Source of the DNA: Thalassobacillus devorans
GTDB lineage: Bacteria; Bacillota; Bacilli; Bacillales; Halobacillaceae
Direction: 5' to 3'
Length of the DNA: 64,000 nucleotides
Assembly: GCF_900176565.1 (NCBI RefSeq)
Contig: NZ_FXEH01000006.1
Location: 248,001 to 312,000 of the forward strand
Below the pieces are notes generated by a model, which searched no databases, had not been told where the DNA came from, and was given only the letters and a program-made list of their open reading frames with translations. The position numbers were made by a program, and so were the translations under genes. Positions within the stretch are counted from its first letter, which is position 1. Every line of letters starts with the position of its first letter. Shown here piece by piece: positions 8,765 through 16,974 of the stretch.

Positions 8765-9793
8765 ATGAAAAGACAAAGGCAAGAAGAAAAGGAACGGTTC
8801 AACAATCAGCTGACTTCAGCGGAGATGGGGAAGCTTTGGGCAGCATATCAAGGGAATACGATGGGGAAGTGCGTGCTTAGTTACTTCCTTCATCATGTGG
8901 AAGATGCTGAGATTAAGAAAGTGGTAGAATCTGCCCTGGGTCTTACGAACACGTTTATGAAGGATATCAAGAGGATTTTCGTGGAGGCTGATTTTCCAAT
9001 TCCTATTGGATTTACAGAAGAGGATGTCAACCTGGACGCGCCGCGGTTATTTTATGATGAATTTTACTTGCATTATCTTCGGTATCTTGCGAAGGCGGGT
9101 ACCAGTATTTATAGTGCGGCCGTTCCTGCCATGACAAGGAAAGATACGCGTGATTTTTTTGTGGATAGCTTGAAGAAAACGACTGAGTTGATGATTGATG
9201 TTCATGACCTATTGACTATTAAGGGTGTGCTGGGGAATGCTCCAGCGGCACCAAGGCCGGATGGAATTGATTTTGTTAACCGGCAAAGTTTTTTGCATGG
9301 GTATTTCGGCGAGGTGCGGCCCCTCCATGGACTGGAGGTAGCACATTTGTACGATAACCTTCATAACGACATTACAAGTAAAGCGGTGATTCTTGGTTTC
9401 AGCCAGGGTGCAAGGGACCGGAAAGTGCTTAAGTTTTTGAATCGCGGCAGAAAGATAAATACGAGCCATATTGATAAGTTTACTAATAAACTGAAGAAGG
9501 ATAATATTGCTGCACCTGGCCTGCTTGATCATTTGGTGACACCTTCGACTATCCCGCCGTTTTCCGATAAGCTGATGGTGTCTCATAAAATCGATATGTT
9601 CTCAATGAAAATTAGAAAATATGCCAATGGTGCCTCGCTTAATGGAAGAAAAGATATTGGAGCATTGTATGCTCGATGTCTCCTCGATGTATCGTTGTAC
9701 GTAGAGGATGGAGCGAATATCATGATCGATAATGGCTGGATGGAACAGCCGCCGATCATGGTTGATCGTGATCAACTTTCTTCCTATCGTTGA
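8765..9793 (+). CDS. DUF3231 family protein
   Basis: 342 aa. The start of each of two similar halves has the DUF3231 wording: LTSAEMGKLWAAYQGNTMGK with SYFLHHVEDAEIKKVVE in the first half, and LHGLEVAHLYDNLHNDITSK with SQGARDRKVLKFLNRG in the second. The family is common in spore-forming Bacillaceae and is helical and ferritin-like; its function is not established. The ribosome site AGGAAGGGAG overlaps the end of the preceding small gene. Its stop codon TGA is the first triplet of the 30-bp duplicated terminator hairpin next to the IS element. Confidence 0.8.
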   Translation: MKRQRQEEKERFNNQLTSAEMGKLWAAYQGNTMGKCVLSYFLHHVEDAEIKKVVESALGLTNTFMKDIKRIFVEADFPIPIGFTEEDVNLDAPRLFYDEFYLHYLRYLAKAGTSIYSAAVPAMTRKDTRDFFVDSLKKTTELMIDVHDLLTIKGVLGNAPAAPRPDGIDFVNRQSFLHGYFGEVRPLHGLEVAHLYDNLHNDITSKAVILGFSQGARDRKVLKFLNRGRKINTSHIDKFTNKLKKDNIAAPGLLDHLVTPSTIPPFSDKLMVSHKIDMFSMKIRKYANGASLNGRKDIGALYARCLLDVSLYVEDGANIMIDNGWMEQPPIMVDRDQLSSYR

Positions 9794-9820
9794 GAGCTTA
9801 CCTGATTTAAGGTAAGCTCT
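9791..9820. repeat. Left 30-bp direct repeat (terminator hairpin) flanking the IS
   Basis: A 30-bp sequence, itself a hairpin (GAGAGCTTACC...GGTAAGCTCT), is repeated exactly at 11478-11507. Both copies directly abut the IS ends. The left copy lacks the T-run that follows the right copy. Confidence 0.9.
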
Positions 9821-9929
9821 CAGGCTGTCGAGAAAGTCTCGACAGCCTTTACTTATTTCACTCATCTTTAATAAATCACCGCGTTAATTTGTTATAATAC
9901 TTATAACTAATAATTTGAAAGGTGATTTG

Positions 9930-11285
9930 ATGTTTCAATCAAAAAAAGAACGACAAAGTGAAATGGAAATAGTCACGATTGAAGAGCTTGTGCCCGAAAA
10001 TCATCTCCTCCGTAAAATTGATCAATACATAGATTTTTCTTTCATCCCTGAAAAGGTTCGTCCTTACTATTCAGAAGATAATGGTCGCCCTTCACTAGAT
10101 CCACTTGTATTATTTAAAATGATGTTCATTGGTTATATCTATGGCGTTCGTTCCGAACGCGAATTGGCACGACAAATCGAAACTAATATTGCTTATCGTT
10201 GGTTCTTAGGGTTGAACCTTAAAGATCCCGTTCCCCATCATTCCACCATTAGCTGGAACCGCCGTACTCGTTTCAAAGATACGGATATCTTCCAAGAAAT
10301 ATTTGATGAAATTGTATTACAAGCGATGAATCACCGTATGGTATCAGGGCGTGTGTTATTTACAGATTCCACACACTTGAAAGCTAATGCGAATAAGAAG
10401 AAATTCTCGAAACAAGAAGTTGAAGAAGAAACGTTAGACTACATCGAAGATTTGGAAGAGGCAGTAAGGAAAGATCGTGAAGATCATGGAAAAAAGCCTC
10501 TGAAGGAAAAGGAGGAGGCGAAAAAGAAAAAAGAAATCAAGGTCAGTGACACGGATAGCGAGAGTGGTTATCTCTATCGGGAAAATAAGCCGGAAGGCTT
10601 CTTCTATCTTGATCACCGCACCACAGATTTGAAGCATAACATTATTACTGATGTTCATGTGACTCCGGGAAATATTCATGATTCCAGACCTTACTTACAA
10701 CGGTTGGATCGTCAGATCGAACGGTTTGGCTTTGACGTGGAAGCCGTAGGTTTGGATTCCGGATATTTGACGAACCCTATATGTCATGGGCTTATTATGG
10801 AAAGAGGAATATTCGGAGTAATTGCTCATCGGAGGTATCAGTCAAAAAAGGGGTTCCTTCCGAAATGGAAATATACATATGATGAAAAGCGAGATGTGTA
10901 TGTGTGCCCGCAGGGTGAAGTGTTGAGTTATGCGACAACCGACCGTGAGGGATATCGGCATTACAAATCAAACCCTGAAAATTGTGCGGACTGTCCTCTT
11001 CTTACGAAGTGTACACAAAATAAGAAACACCAGAAAACCGTTACCCGTCATGTGTGGGAAGGCTCGAAAGAGCAGGTTCGATTGAACCGACTTTCTAATG
11101 AAGGTAAATGGATTTATCGAATGAGAAAAGAGAAAGTGGAACGTAGCTTCGCAGATTCAAAAGAACTGCATGGGCTGCGTTATTGTCGCTTGCGCGGAAA
11201 AGAAAATGTACGCGAACAAGCGTTACTGACGGCTGCCTGCCAGAACATGAAGAAGATTGCCCTTCACCTATCCAAGGTGAGTTAG
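9930..11285 (+). CDS. IS1182 family transposase
   Basis: 451 aa from the ATG at 9930, after GAAAGGTGATTTG; a TTG 15 bases upstream is less likely. An N-terminal DUF772 domain (about 1-130: VPENHLLRKIDQYIDFSFI, RPSLDPLVLFKMMFIGY) precedes the DDE domain. The catalytic residues appear as D in VLFTDSTHLKANANK, D in AVGLDSGYLTNP, and E in KEKVERSFADSKELHGLRYC. The zinc-like Cys cluster ENCADCPLLTKCTQ is also typical. A Lys/Glu-rich insert lies at about 150-205. The gene looks intact. Confidence 0.95.
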   Translation: MFQSKKERQSEMEIVTIEELVPENHLLRKIDQYIDFSFIPEKVRPYYSEDNGRPSLDPLVLFKMMFIGYIYGVRSERELARQIETNIAYRWFLGLNLKDPVPHHSTISWNRRTRFKDTDIFQEIFDEIVLQAMNHRMVSGRVLFTDSTHLKANANKKKFSKQEVEEETLDYIEDLEEAVRKDREDHGKKPLKEKEEAKKKKEIKVSDTDSESGYLYRENKPEGFFYLDHRTTDLKHNIITDVHVTPGNIHDSRPYLQRLDRQIERFGFDVEAVGLDSGYLTNPICHGLIMERGIFGVIAHRRYQSKKGFLPKWKYTYDEKRDVYVCPQGEVLSYATTDREGYRHYKSNPENCADCPLLTKCTQNKKHQKTVTRHVWEGSKEQVRLNRLSNEGKWIYRMRKEKVERSFADSKELHGLRYCRLRGKENVREQALLTAACQNMKKIALHLSKVS

Positions 11286-11305
11286 GTGAAGGAGAGTCTT
11301 TTTCG
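11264..11305 (+). terminator. Terminator overlapping the transposase end
   Basis: CCTTCACCTA pairs with TAGGTGAAGG across the stop codon; TCTTTTT follows. Confidence 0.75.
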
Positions 11306-11310
11306 GTGAA

Positions 11311-11432
11311 GGGCGGACGAATACCAGGAGACTCCTGCGGAAAAACGGGCGATCCGAGACCCCGCAGTGTGGTTTTCACGAGGAGGCTCGGGCGTTCGTC
11401 CGCGGAAAGCGAGTGGTATTCGCCCGCACGGG
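11311..11432. repeat. GC-rich palindromic Bacillaceae repeat inside the IS
   Basis: GCGGACGAATACC near 11313 is mirrored by GGTATTCGCCCGC near 11415, with nested arms (GGAGACTCCTGCGG, GTCCGCGGAAAGCGA). This GACTCCTGCGG / CCGCGGAAAGCG element is a widespread intergenic repeat in Bacillaceae. No coding sense. Confidence 0.65.
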
Positions 11433-11477
11433 CGCACAAAAAAAGCTTGTAGAAAAACACGGGGTTTCTCTACAAGC

Positions 11478-11512
11478 TGAGAGCTTACCTGATTTAAGGT
11501 AAGCTCTTTTTA
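11478..11512 (+). terminator. Right 30-bp direct repeat; original terminator of the DUF3231 gene
   Basis: Identical to 9791-9820, but followed by TTTT, so this copy has the complete terminator form. The simplest reading is that it is the original terminator of the DUF3231 gene, displaced 1.7 kb by the IS. Confidence 0.8.
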
Positions 11513-11549
11513 AGAGAGATTGTAAAGGATACGTCAGGGGGAGAAGCGA

Positions 11550-11957
11550 ATGGAACCACCGAAGCACATTGTATCTGCAGCCACTATCATCATCAATGAC
11601 GAAGGGGAACTGCTATTGATCAAAGGACCGAAACGGGGCTGGGAAATGCCAGGCGGGCAAGTGGAAATAGGGGAATCACTGGCAGAAGCGGCAGTCAGAG
11701 AAACGAAAGAGGAATGTGGACTGGATATTGAGGTAATTAGATTTTGTGGAATTTTTCAAAATATAAGCCGCAGTATCTGCAATACCTTATTTCTGGGAAA
11801 GCCGGTAGGAGGAGAGCTGACAACGACACCCGAAGCACTGGAAGCAGGCTTTTTTCCTGTCGATCAAGCTTTGGAAATGGTGACCTGGGGTAATTTCCGC
11901 CAGCGTATAGCGTATTGCTTAAAAGAAGAAGAACAGCCTTTTTATGTAAGCTTTTAA
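11550..11957 (+). CDS. Nudix hydrolase
   Basis: 135 aa. The Nudix box is GGQVEIGESLAEAAVRETKE followed by ECG, matching GX5EX7REUXEEXGU with the metal-binding Glu residues present (about residues 37-59). It hydrolyses a nucleoside diphosphate linked to some group X; the substrate cannot be told from sequence. The ATG follows AGGGGGAGAAGCGA. Monocistronic, with its own terminator. Confidence 0.88.
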   Translation: MEPPKHIVSAATIIINDEGELLLIKGPKRGWEMPGGQVEIGESLAEAAVRETKEECGLDIEVIRFCGIFQNISRSICNTLFLGKPVGGELTTTPEALEAGFFPVDQALEMVTWGNFRQRIAYCLKEEEQPFYVSF

Positions 11958-11967
11958 ATGAATCAGC

Positions 11968-12001
11968 AAAGGAGCACCCATTTACAGGCTGCTCCTTTTT
12001 C
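11968..12001 (+). terminator. Terminator after the Nudix gene
   Basis: AAAGGAGCA pairs with TGCTCCTTTTT; it reaches the stop codon of the convergent small gene. Confidence 0.85.
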
Positions 12002-12185
12002 AATGGTAGCTCTTGAATCCTTTGAACTTTTTTCGATGAAACAGGCTTTTGATGGTGAAGAAGATGACCAAGAATAATAGAGGCGATGTGATATAGATGG
12101 GGTAAAGCCGCATCAACCCGAATAGGTTCATTAAGAATGCTGTCAGTACCAGTGCTGTGAAAATGATGACTCCTATGATCTTCAT
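12000..12185 (-). CDS. Small two-helix membrane protein, unknown
   Basis: 61 aa from the ATG at 12185, which is preceded by AAGGAGGG at good spacing. Two hydrophobic helices (about 3-22 and 29-47) are separated by a GLMRLYPIY loop, with a basic tail (FHRKKFKGFKSYH). Unrecognised. It lies divergent to, and just upstream of, the probable RoxS small RNA. Confidence 0.6.
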   Translation of the reverse strand: MKIIGVIIFTALVLTAFLMNLFGLMRLYPIYITSPLLFLVIFFTIKSLFHRKKFKGFKSYH

Positions 12186-12246
12186 GTCCAACCCTCCTTA
12201 CTTCAAGATTATGCTTGGGAGCGGCAGTTAGAACATTGTGACAAAC

Positions 12247-12264
12247 TCGTGAAATATTGAACAA
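12247..12264. promoter_or_regulatory. Rex-like operator
   Basis: TCGTGAAATATTGAACAA matches the Bacillus/Staphylococcus Rex consensus TTGTGAAATATTTCACAA at 15 of 18 positions. It lies just before the -35 of the small RNA. A second TTGTGACAAA word at 12236-12245 resembles a ResD-type site. Both would tie expression to respiration and NADH level. Confidence 0.6.
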
Positions 12265-12269
12265 GTGTA

Positions 12270-12298
12270 TTGCGCAAGGTGTTCCGGCTTGCTATATT
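12270..12298 (+). promoter_or_regulatory. SigA-type promoter of the small RNA
   Basis: TTGCGC (12270-12275), 17 bp, TATATT (12293-12298). Predicted start near 12305. Confidence 0.65.
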
Positions 12299-12304
12299 AT
12301 AGAT

Positions 12305-12418
12305 GTGAAAGAAATCCCATTAACCCCCCCAACAAGTTTGACAGGGAACTTTCTCCCATCCTCCTTTATTATATAAAGGGACCTTGATAACCAGCCGATG
12401 CTGGTTATTTTTTTCTCT
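12305..12418 (+). ncRNA. roxS: RoxS/RsaE-family regulatory small RNA (probable)
   Basis: About 110 nt between a promoter and a terminator (TAACCAGC CGAT GCTGGTTA then TTTTTTT). It has the C-rich single-stranded motifs of RsaE/RoxS: CCCCCC near the 5' end and CTTTCTCCCATCCTCC in the middle, very like the UUUCUCCCAUCCCC seed of that family. Those motifs base-pair with Shine-Dalgarno regions of TCA-cycle and redox mRNAs. The Rex-like site upstream fits, because RoxS is controlled by Rex and ResD in B. subtilis. From memory, the family sits near pepF/yjbH in other Firmicutes, as here. No reading frame is present. Confidence 0.68.
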
Positions 12419-12518
12419 AAAATTAATTTGGAAAATTCATACTGTTTTCGGTATGATAAACATAGTCTTGCTGTTGTTTACAGTTTGGCGTGACTATATC
12501 AGGTGAGGATGTCTTGAG

Positions 12519-14513
12519 ATGATGAAGCTATGGAATTTCCTTTGGTATTACTTATTAGGGGTTGCGGGGATAGGTGCGCTGAGTACGGCTCCTTTTCTAG
12601 TAAGAGGAGAGGGTCTGTTTGATGTTACCCTCTATTTAGAAGAAACCGGGAGGCTGATTGAACAATTTCTCAAGCCGGGGTCCTGGACGTATCAATTCCG
12701 GGGAGAAGAACTGAATGCGTTCATTTTTTTGTGGGATCCCTTTTTGTATTCGATGACTATTTTGTTCGGAGCATTGGCTATAGGATTCAGCCTGGCCGCA
12801 CTAATGGCTTTCCTGACGGTATTTCTTCCTAACACCTATCGGACAGCAATTAAACGGCTCCTAGGGTTCATGGAGGCGATTCCAGATTTGATGGTTGCTT
12901 TTTTGCTGCAATTTTTAGTCGTCCTCATTTACAAGCAAACAGGCGTTCATTTGTTTCCGTTTGTTACCTTAGGTGAAAACCGACTATATGCGGCGCCAAT
13001 GGCGGTACTTGCGATTCTGCCGATGATAGCCTTATTTCGGATAATATTGCTTTTGATTGAGGAAGAAATGACAAAAAATTATGTAGCCTTTGCTCAAAGT
13101 AAAGGGCTTCGTTATAAGACACTTATTATTAAGCACATTTTCCGGAACATCACGAACAGTGCTTTCTATCATTCTAAAATGATTGTTTGGGGTTCGCTTT
13201 CCAGTTTGTTTGTAATCGAATATATGTTTAATATCAATGGAATCTCCAGCTACATATTAGACGATTTCCGGCCAATTGTCATTGCCACGGTACTGATCAT
13301 GGTGTTCACTCCCTTTTATATCATTTATCAGGGGGCTGAACTTTTCACACCTTCTCATATGTCCACAGGTGACACCATAAAGCCGACAGCTATTTGGGGG
13401 AAAAGCTTAAGGAGCAGCTCATGGCGTACTGCTATTAGGAAGGGGTTAGTGGAAGTCGGGGCTCATTTTAAAAATAAAAAATTCCTGGTCGGCTTTTCGG
13501 TTATTTTTCTAATTCTGGTGATCAGTATCGGGCACTCATTGATCCAGGAGGAAGACGTAAAGAATTTTACGCTGATCTACGATGAAGAAGGGAAACTTGT
13601 CAGCAGCAAGCCCCATCCGCCTTCCGAATACCTCTTGCTTGGAACCGACTGGCTTGGCTACAGTATTTTGGACCAGCTGCTTGCTGGGGCGAAGTTTACG
13701 ATTTTGTTCGCGGGATTGATTGCTTTCCTGCGTGTTTTTCTAGGATTTCTACTGGCTATTCCATATGCCTTATTTGTTCCTGAGGCTGTTAAAAAAAGGG
13801 TGGAGCGCTTCGTTGATGGATTTCACTATTTGCCGTTAAGTATCATTGCTCTGATTTTACTGCGTCCGGTACTGATGGGATCTACGTCAGGATTTGAATA
13901 CACGTTAACAGAACGGCTCGTCTTTGAGGTGCTTGTTCTTACTCTACTCGTTTTCCCGTTAGTAATGGTATTGATTGGGAATGAGATAAGTCTGGTCATG
14001 AGGCAGGATTTCATGACGAGCGCGGTTGTCCTCGGTGGCAGTGCCAGGCATGTATTGGGCAGGCACATTATGCCTCACCTGCGATCAAAATTAGGCATCA
14101 TCTTTGGCCAGCAATTTATCCAGACTTTATTGATTTTCATCCATCTTGGCTTGTTTCAATTATTTCTTGGCGGGACAAGCATCATGTATGATGCGAGCTA
14201 TCGGTCCCCGCCCCATTCCGTGACGTTTGAATGGGCCGGGCTGGTCAGTAACACCAGGGAAGCGTTCATGACCGGGCATTATTGGGTGGTCGTTCCAGTA
14301 TTTTTGGCATTTATTCTTGTAATAATCGCGATGCAGTTGATCGTGGAAGGAATACAGGAAGTCCAGCAGGAGCGCGTCGGAATCTATTTGGATAAAACGA
14401 GCTATTGGGAGAGATTTCGGTTTTGGAGCAAAGATCGTGGGAAGAAAAAGGATGCTGAAGTTGCTGAATTAAGGCGGGACCAGTTTGAACGCGTGAAGAA
14501 AAAATCCTCCTGA
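12519..14513 (+). CDS. Fused OppB-OppC-like ABC transporter permease
   Basis: 664 aa. The first half (about 1-290) resembles OppB/DppB: N-terminal helix, long outside loop, then a permease domain with the loop KNYVAFAQSKGLRYKTLIIKHIFRN (the EAA motif, about 188-212). The second half (about 300-640) resembles OppC/DppC: an N-terminal helix (FSVIFLILVISIGHSLI), the substrate-side motif LLGTDWLGYSI, and a second EAA-like loop SAVVLGGSARHVLGRHIMPHL. Peptide/nickel permeases are normally two genes; here they are one chain. No ATPase or binding protein is adjacent, so partners must be elsewhere. Probably imports a peptide-like or metal substrate. Start ATG 12519 or 12522. Confidence 0.75.
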   Translation: MMKLWNFLWYYLLGVAGIGALSTAPFLVRGEGLFDVTLYLEETGRLIEQFLKPGSWTYQFRGEELNAFIFLWDPFLYSMTILFGALAIGFSLAALMAFLTVFLPNTYRTAIKRLLGFMEAIPDLMVAFLLQFLVVLIYKQTGVHLFPFVTLGENRLYAAPMAVLAILPMIALFRIILLLIEEEMTKNYVAFAQSKGLRYKTLIIKHIFRNITNSAFYHSKMIVWGSLSSLFVIEYMFNINGISSYILDDFRPIVIATVLIMVFTPFYIIYQGAELFTPSHMSTGDTIKPTAIWGKSLRSSSWRTAIRKGLVEVGAHFKNKKFLVGFSVIFLILVISIGHSLIQEEDVKNFTLIYDEEGKLVSSKPHPPSEYLLLGTDWLGYSILDQLLAGAKFTILFAGLIAFLRVFLGFLLAIPYALFVPEAVKKRVERFVDGFHYLPLSIIALILLRPVLMGSTSGFEYTLTERLVFEVLVLTLLVFPLVMVLIGNEISLVMRQDFMTSAVVLGGSARHVLGRHIMPHLRSKLGIIFGQQFIQTLLIFIHLGLFQLFLGGTSIMYDASYRSPPHSVTFEWAGLVSNTREAFMTGHYWVVVPVFLAFILVIIAMQLIVEGIQEVQQERVGIYLDKTSYWERFRFWSKDRGKKKDAEVAELRRDQFERVKKKSS

Positions 14514-14550
14514 GCGGTGCTTGCTGTAGAAGCGATTTTAGATGCAAAAG

Positions 14551-14705
14551 AGAGAGAAAACCTTTGGTTGAGAGACAACTCGTCAATGATTGCGCTACAT
14601 AGACGTGAAGAGAGACGATTCGAAAGATAAGAGAGACAAAATCGAAAATAAGAGTGACAATTTTAAAAATAAAAGAGACACACCAGACGTAAGGGAGACA
14701 ATCAA
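14551..14705 (-). repeat. 21-bp ladder element, copy B
   Basis: AGAGACA-type cores begin at 14551, 14571, 14611, 14632, 14653, 14674 and 14694: spacings 20, 40, 21, 21, 21, 20, with one rung (near 14591) lost. On the minus strand each reads TGTCTCTTA, often preceded by TTTCGATT. It fills the space between two convergent genes. Confidence 0.7.
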
Positions 14706-14739
14706 AAAGGCAGAGGGGCAACATTAGCACCTCTGCCTT
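14702..14739 (-). terminator. Terminator of the MFS gene
   Basis: AAGGCAGAGG and CCTCTGCCTT pair across 13 nt. On the minus strand the stem is followed by TTTTTGAT. It touches the last rung of ladder B. Confidence 0.8.
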
Positions 14740-14744
14740 AATCT

Positions 14745-15926
14745 TTATGCGGCGGATGATATTTTCCTGGATTGGCGTGCGTAAATACGGAATAATACCA
14801 GGGCTATTACCGATAAGATGATGCCCGAAATATAAGGAAGCCCGATCGCGATGGAAAACAGCCAGCCGCCAAGGGGAGGACCGATGATTCTTCCTAGTGA
14901 ATCAAAGGAAGATAACAGTCCGGTTGCACTGCCGTAGCCCGCGGTCGCTTTTTTCGTGAGCAAGGCAGCTACACTCGGTCGGATGACACCGTTTCCGATG
15001 CCGAAAATGGATAAAAATATGGTAGCGGTAAGGAAATCATCCACGAACAGGATCAGAAAGAAACCGAGCGCCGAGACGGCGACCCCAAGCTGGATGACGA
15101 ACGGTTCGCCGAATTTTTTCGTAAGTCGTCCGACCAGTCCGCCTTGGACAATAGCACCGGCGAGTCCCATGATCATAAAAATATAGCCAAGCTCGACAGT
15201 TCCGAGTCCTGCCGTGTCTGCGGCAAAGTAGGCGAATGTCGCTTCGAGACCGGATAAGGACAGCGAAACGAACAACTGCAGGAAGAACAGCATGGAGGAT
15301 GGACCGTTCAGAGCCTCACGCATAGGTGGGCGTTTACCCGCATGCTGGCCTCTTGCTTCTTCCGTCAGTGATTCTTTCAAAACGAACAGTACGAGTAAAA
15401 ACGTGATCAAGGAAGAAATTCCTGCTATGTAAAACGGCATCTCCAGGCTTGTTCTGGAAAATACTCCGCCGATTGCCGGTCCAAACACGAACCCGAGACC
15501 GATGGCAGCGCCGATGATGCCCATTCCTTTTCCGCGATCTTCTTCTGACGTGATATCGGCAACATAAGCCATGATGGTCGGCATGTTGGCGGAAGATAAG
15601 AAGCCGCCAATAATCCGGGCAGCGAACAGCATCCATAATTGAGTGGCCAGTGCCATCAAAAAGAACGACAGGGCAAGTCCGGCGATACCGAGCGCGATGA
15701 CTGGCTTACGGCCGATCCGGTCGGAAATACGCCCCCACATCGGAGCGAATAATAACTGCATCAATGAATAGACAGCCATCAATAGACCAAGTTCGGTCGG
15801 CGTCGCTCCGATTTCTTCTGCATAGAAAGGAAGAACCGGGATGATGATGCCGAACCCTACCATGACAAAAAACATGATTGCAAATAAGATAGGTAATGCT
15901 TTTTTTATATCCAGAGCTACGTTCAC
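14745..15926 (-). CDS. MFS multidrug-type transporter
   Basis: About 393-410 aa with 12 hydrophobic segments. The DHA1 (TetA/Bmr-like) motifs are clear: motif A as GRISDRIGRKPVIALG after TM2, and motif C as GIIGAAIGLGFVFGPAIGGV in TM5, which marks drug:proton antiporters. The true start is unsure. The conserved N-terminus is LDIKKALPILFAIMFF; AAAGGAG at 15927-15933 abuts a GTG at 15926 and is 11 bases from a CTG, and an upstream ATG also exists. I use the GTG. Substrate unknown. Monocistronic. Confidence 0.85.
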   Translation of the reverse strand: MNVALDIKKALPILFAIMFFVMVGFGIIIPVLPFYAEEIGATPTELGLLMAVYSLMQLLFAPMWGRISDRIGRKPVIALGIAGLALSFFLMALATQLWMLFAARIIGGFLSSANMPTIMAYVADITSEEDRGKGMGIIGAAIGLGFVFGPAIGGVFSRTSLEMPFYIAGISSLITFLLVLFVLKESLTEEARGQHAGKRPPMREALNGPSSMLFFLQLFVSLSLSGLEATFAYFAADTAGLGTVELGYIFMIMGLAGAIVQGGLVGRLTKKFGEPFVIQLGVAVSALGFFLILFVDDFLTATIFLSIFGIGNGVIRPSVAALLTKKATAGYGSATGLLSSFDSLGRIIGPPLGGWLFSIAIGLPYISGIILSVIALVLFRIYARQSRKISSAA

Positions 15927-16017
15927 TCCTTTTCTGACAAATAATACTACGGAAAATATCATAACACTAGTAATTAGCAAAATAAATGTTTTCTTTGCAA
16001 ACGCTCACCAAAGTATG

Positions 16018-16077
16018 AAAGCGGCTGTCTCAAAATGAAAGTCTGCACCTGGTCAGACCCTTTTGAGACAGCCGCTT
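16018..16077 (-). terminator. Long hairpin after spxH
   Basis: AGCGGCTGTCTCAAAA pairs perfectly with TTTTGAGACAGCCGCT, enclosing a small GTCTG/CAGAC hairpin. It directly follows the spxH stop. The U-run on the minus strand is weak. Confidence 0.65.
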
Positions 16078-16974
16078 TTACGCTTGCCCGGCAGGCTGGT
16101 ATTTCCAGAACACTCCGTGTTTCACCGGAACTTCCTGGACGATTTGCTTCAGGACGAGCTTTTTCATTTCCCGTTTTGCCTGTTGTTCCGTCCAGTCATA
16201 GACGACGGCGATTTCTCTTGTGGCAACAAATCTATAATGCTGAAGGAATTCTTCAAGCGGTGGCTTCTTCGCCGGATTTGGATCCTTCTGGAGCATCTCC
16301 TTCAAGACATTGACATAGATTTCATACGGATACGTGCCGGCAATCTTTAAACCTGCGTCTTCTTCCGACTGATTGAACAGGACAAGCGTCGGGATTGTGT
16401 CGACATCCATTTCCCTTGTCAGCTTGAAATCACACTGCAAGGCACGGCGGGCCGTATCGGAATAAAGGTCTCTCCTGAATTCCTCGACGTCCAGTCTGCT
16501 TTTTTCAGCACATTCCACGAGAACTTCTTCGTCCGAGATGTTTTTCTTATCCAGAAAAACATACTCCTGAACTTTTCTTAAAAAACGGATGCCTGACTTT
16601 TTCCCCTGGAGCTCTGCTGCTTTGACAGCGAGCGATGTGATTAGAGGAGAGGAGACAGGATTCTCCAGCCAGATATCGCCATCGCAGCACATGCCGGTAC
16701 GATTGGCGGTCTTATCCCATTCTTTCTTCAATTTATAAGGCTTATCCACGCTTTTTTTATGAAGGGAAGTCATCTTTCCGCTGATAATCGGTTTAATGGT
16801 GAAAAAGCGGCCATATTCGATGGTGAGCTTTTTGATGATCGGCTCGATGGACCAGCATTCCGGACATAGGGGATCTACGAACAGGTAGAGCTCCAATGGC
16901 CGTTTCAATAGATCGAAAAAACCGAACTGGGCACTTGTTTGTTCCTGGGATGCTCCAGTACCTTTCCAACTCAC
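16078..16974 (-). CDS. spxH: ClpXP adaptor protein SpxH (YjbH)
   Basis: 298 aa, the usual YjbH length. The DsbA/thioredoxin-like domain begins [27 protein letters not shown] with the CPEC motif at about residues 37-40. It binds Spx and delivers it to ClpXP. Spx (2920-3315) is in the same window but 13 kb away; in B. subtilis the genes are closer. The first four bases overlap the end of yjbI (ATGA), so the two are translationally coupled. The long hairpin follows. Confidence 0.94.
   Translation of the reverse strand: MSWKGTGASQEQTSAQFGFFDLLKRPLELYLFVDPLCPECWSIEPIIKKLTIEYGRFFTIKPIISGKMTSLHKKSVDKPYKLKKEWDKTANRTGMCCDGDIWLENPVSSPLITSLAVKAAELQGKKSGIRFLRKVQEYVFLDKKNISDEEVLVECAEKSRLDVEEFRRDLYSDTARRALQCDFKLTREMDVDTIPTLVLFNQSEEDAGLKIAGTYPYEIYVNVLKEMLQKDPNPAKKPPLEEFLQHYRFVATREIAVVYDWTEQQAKREMKKLVLKQIVQEVPVKHGVFWKYQPAGQA

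Larger units (their letters stand above)
9821..11477 (+). mobile_element. IS1182-family insertion sequence
   Basis: About 1.66 kb with one transposase gene. The ends carry related terminal inverted repeats: GGCTGTCGAGAAA at 9823-9835, and GCTTGTAGAGAAA read on the minus strand from 11477 to 11465 (10 of 13 identical). Each end is itself part of a hairpin (AGGCTGTCGAGA/TCTCGACAGCCT on the left). It is bounded by 30-bp exact direct repeats of a terminator hairpin. The 190 bp after the transposase contain a GC-rich palindromic repeat common in Bacillaceae. Confidence 0.85.
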
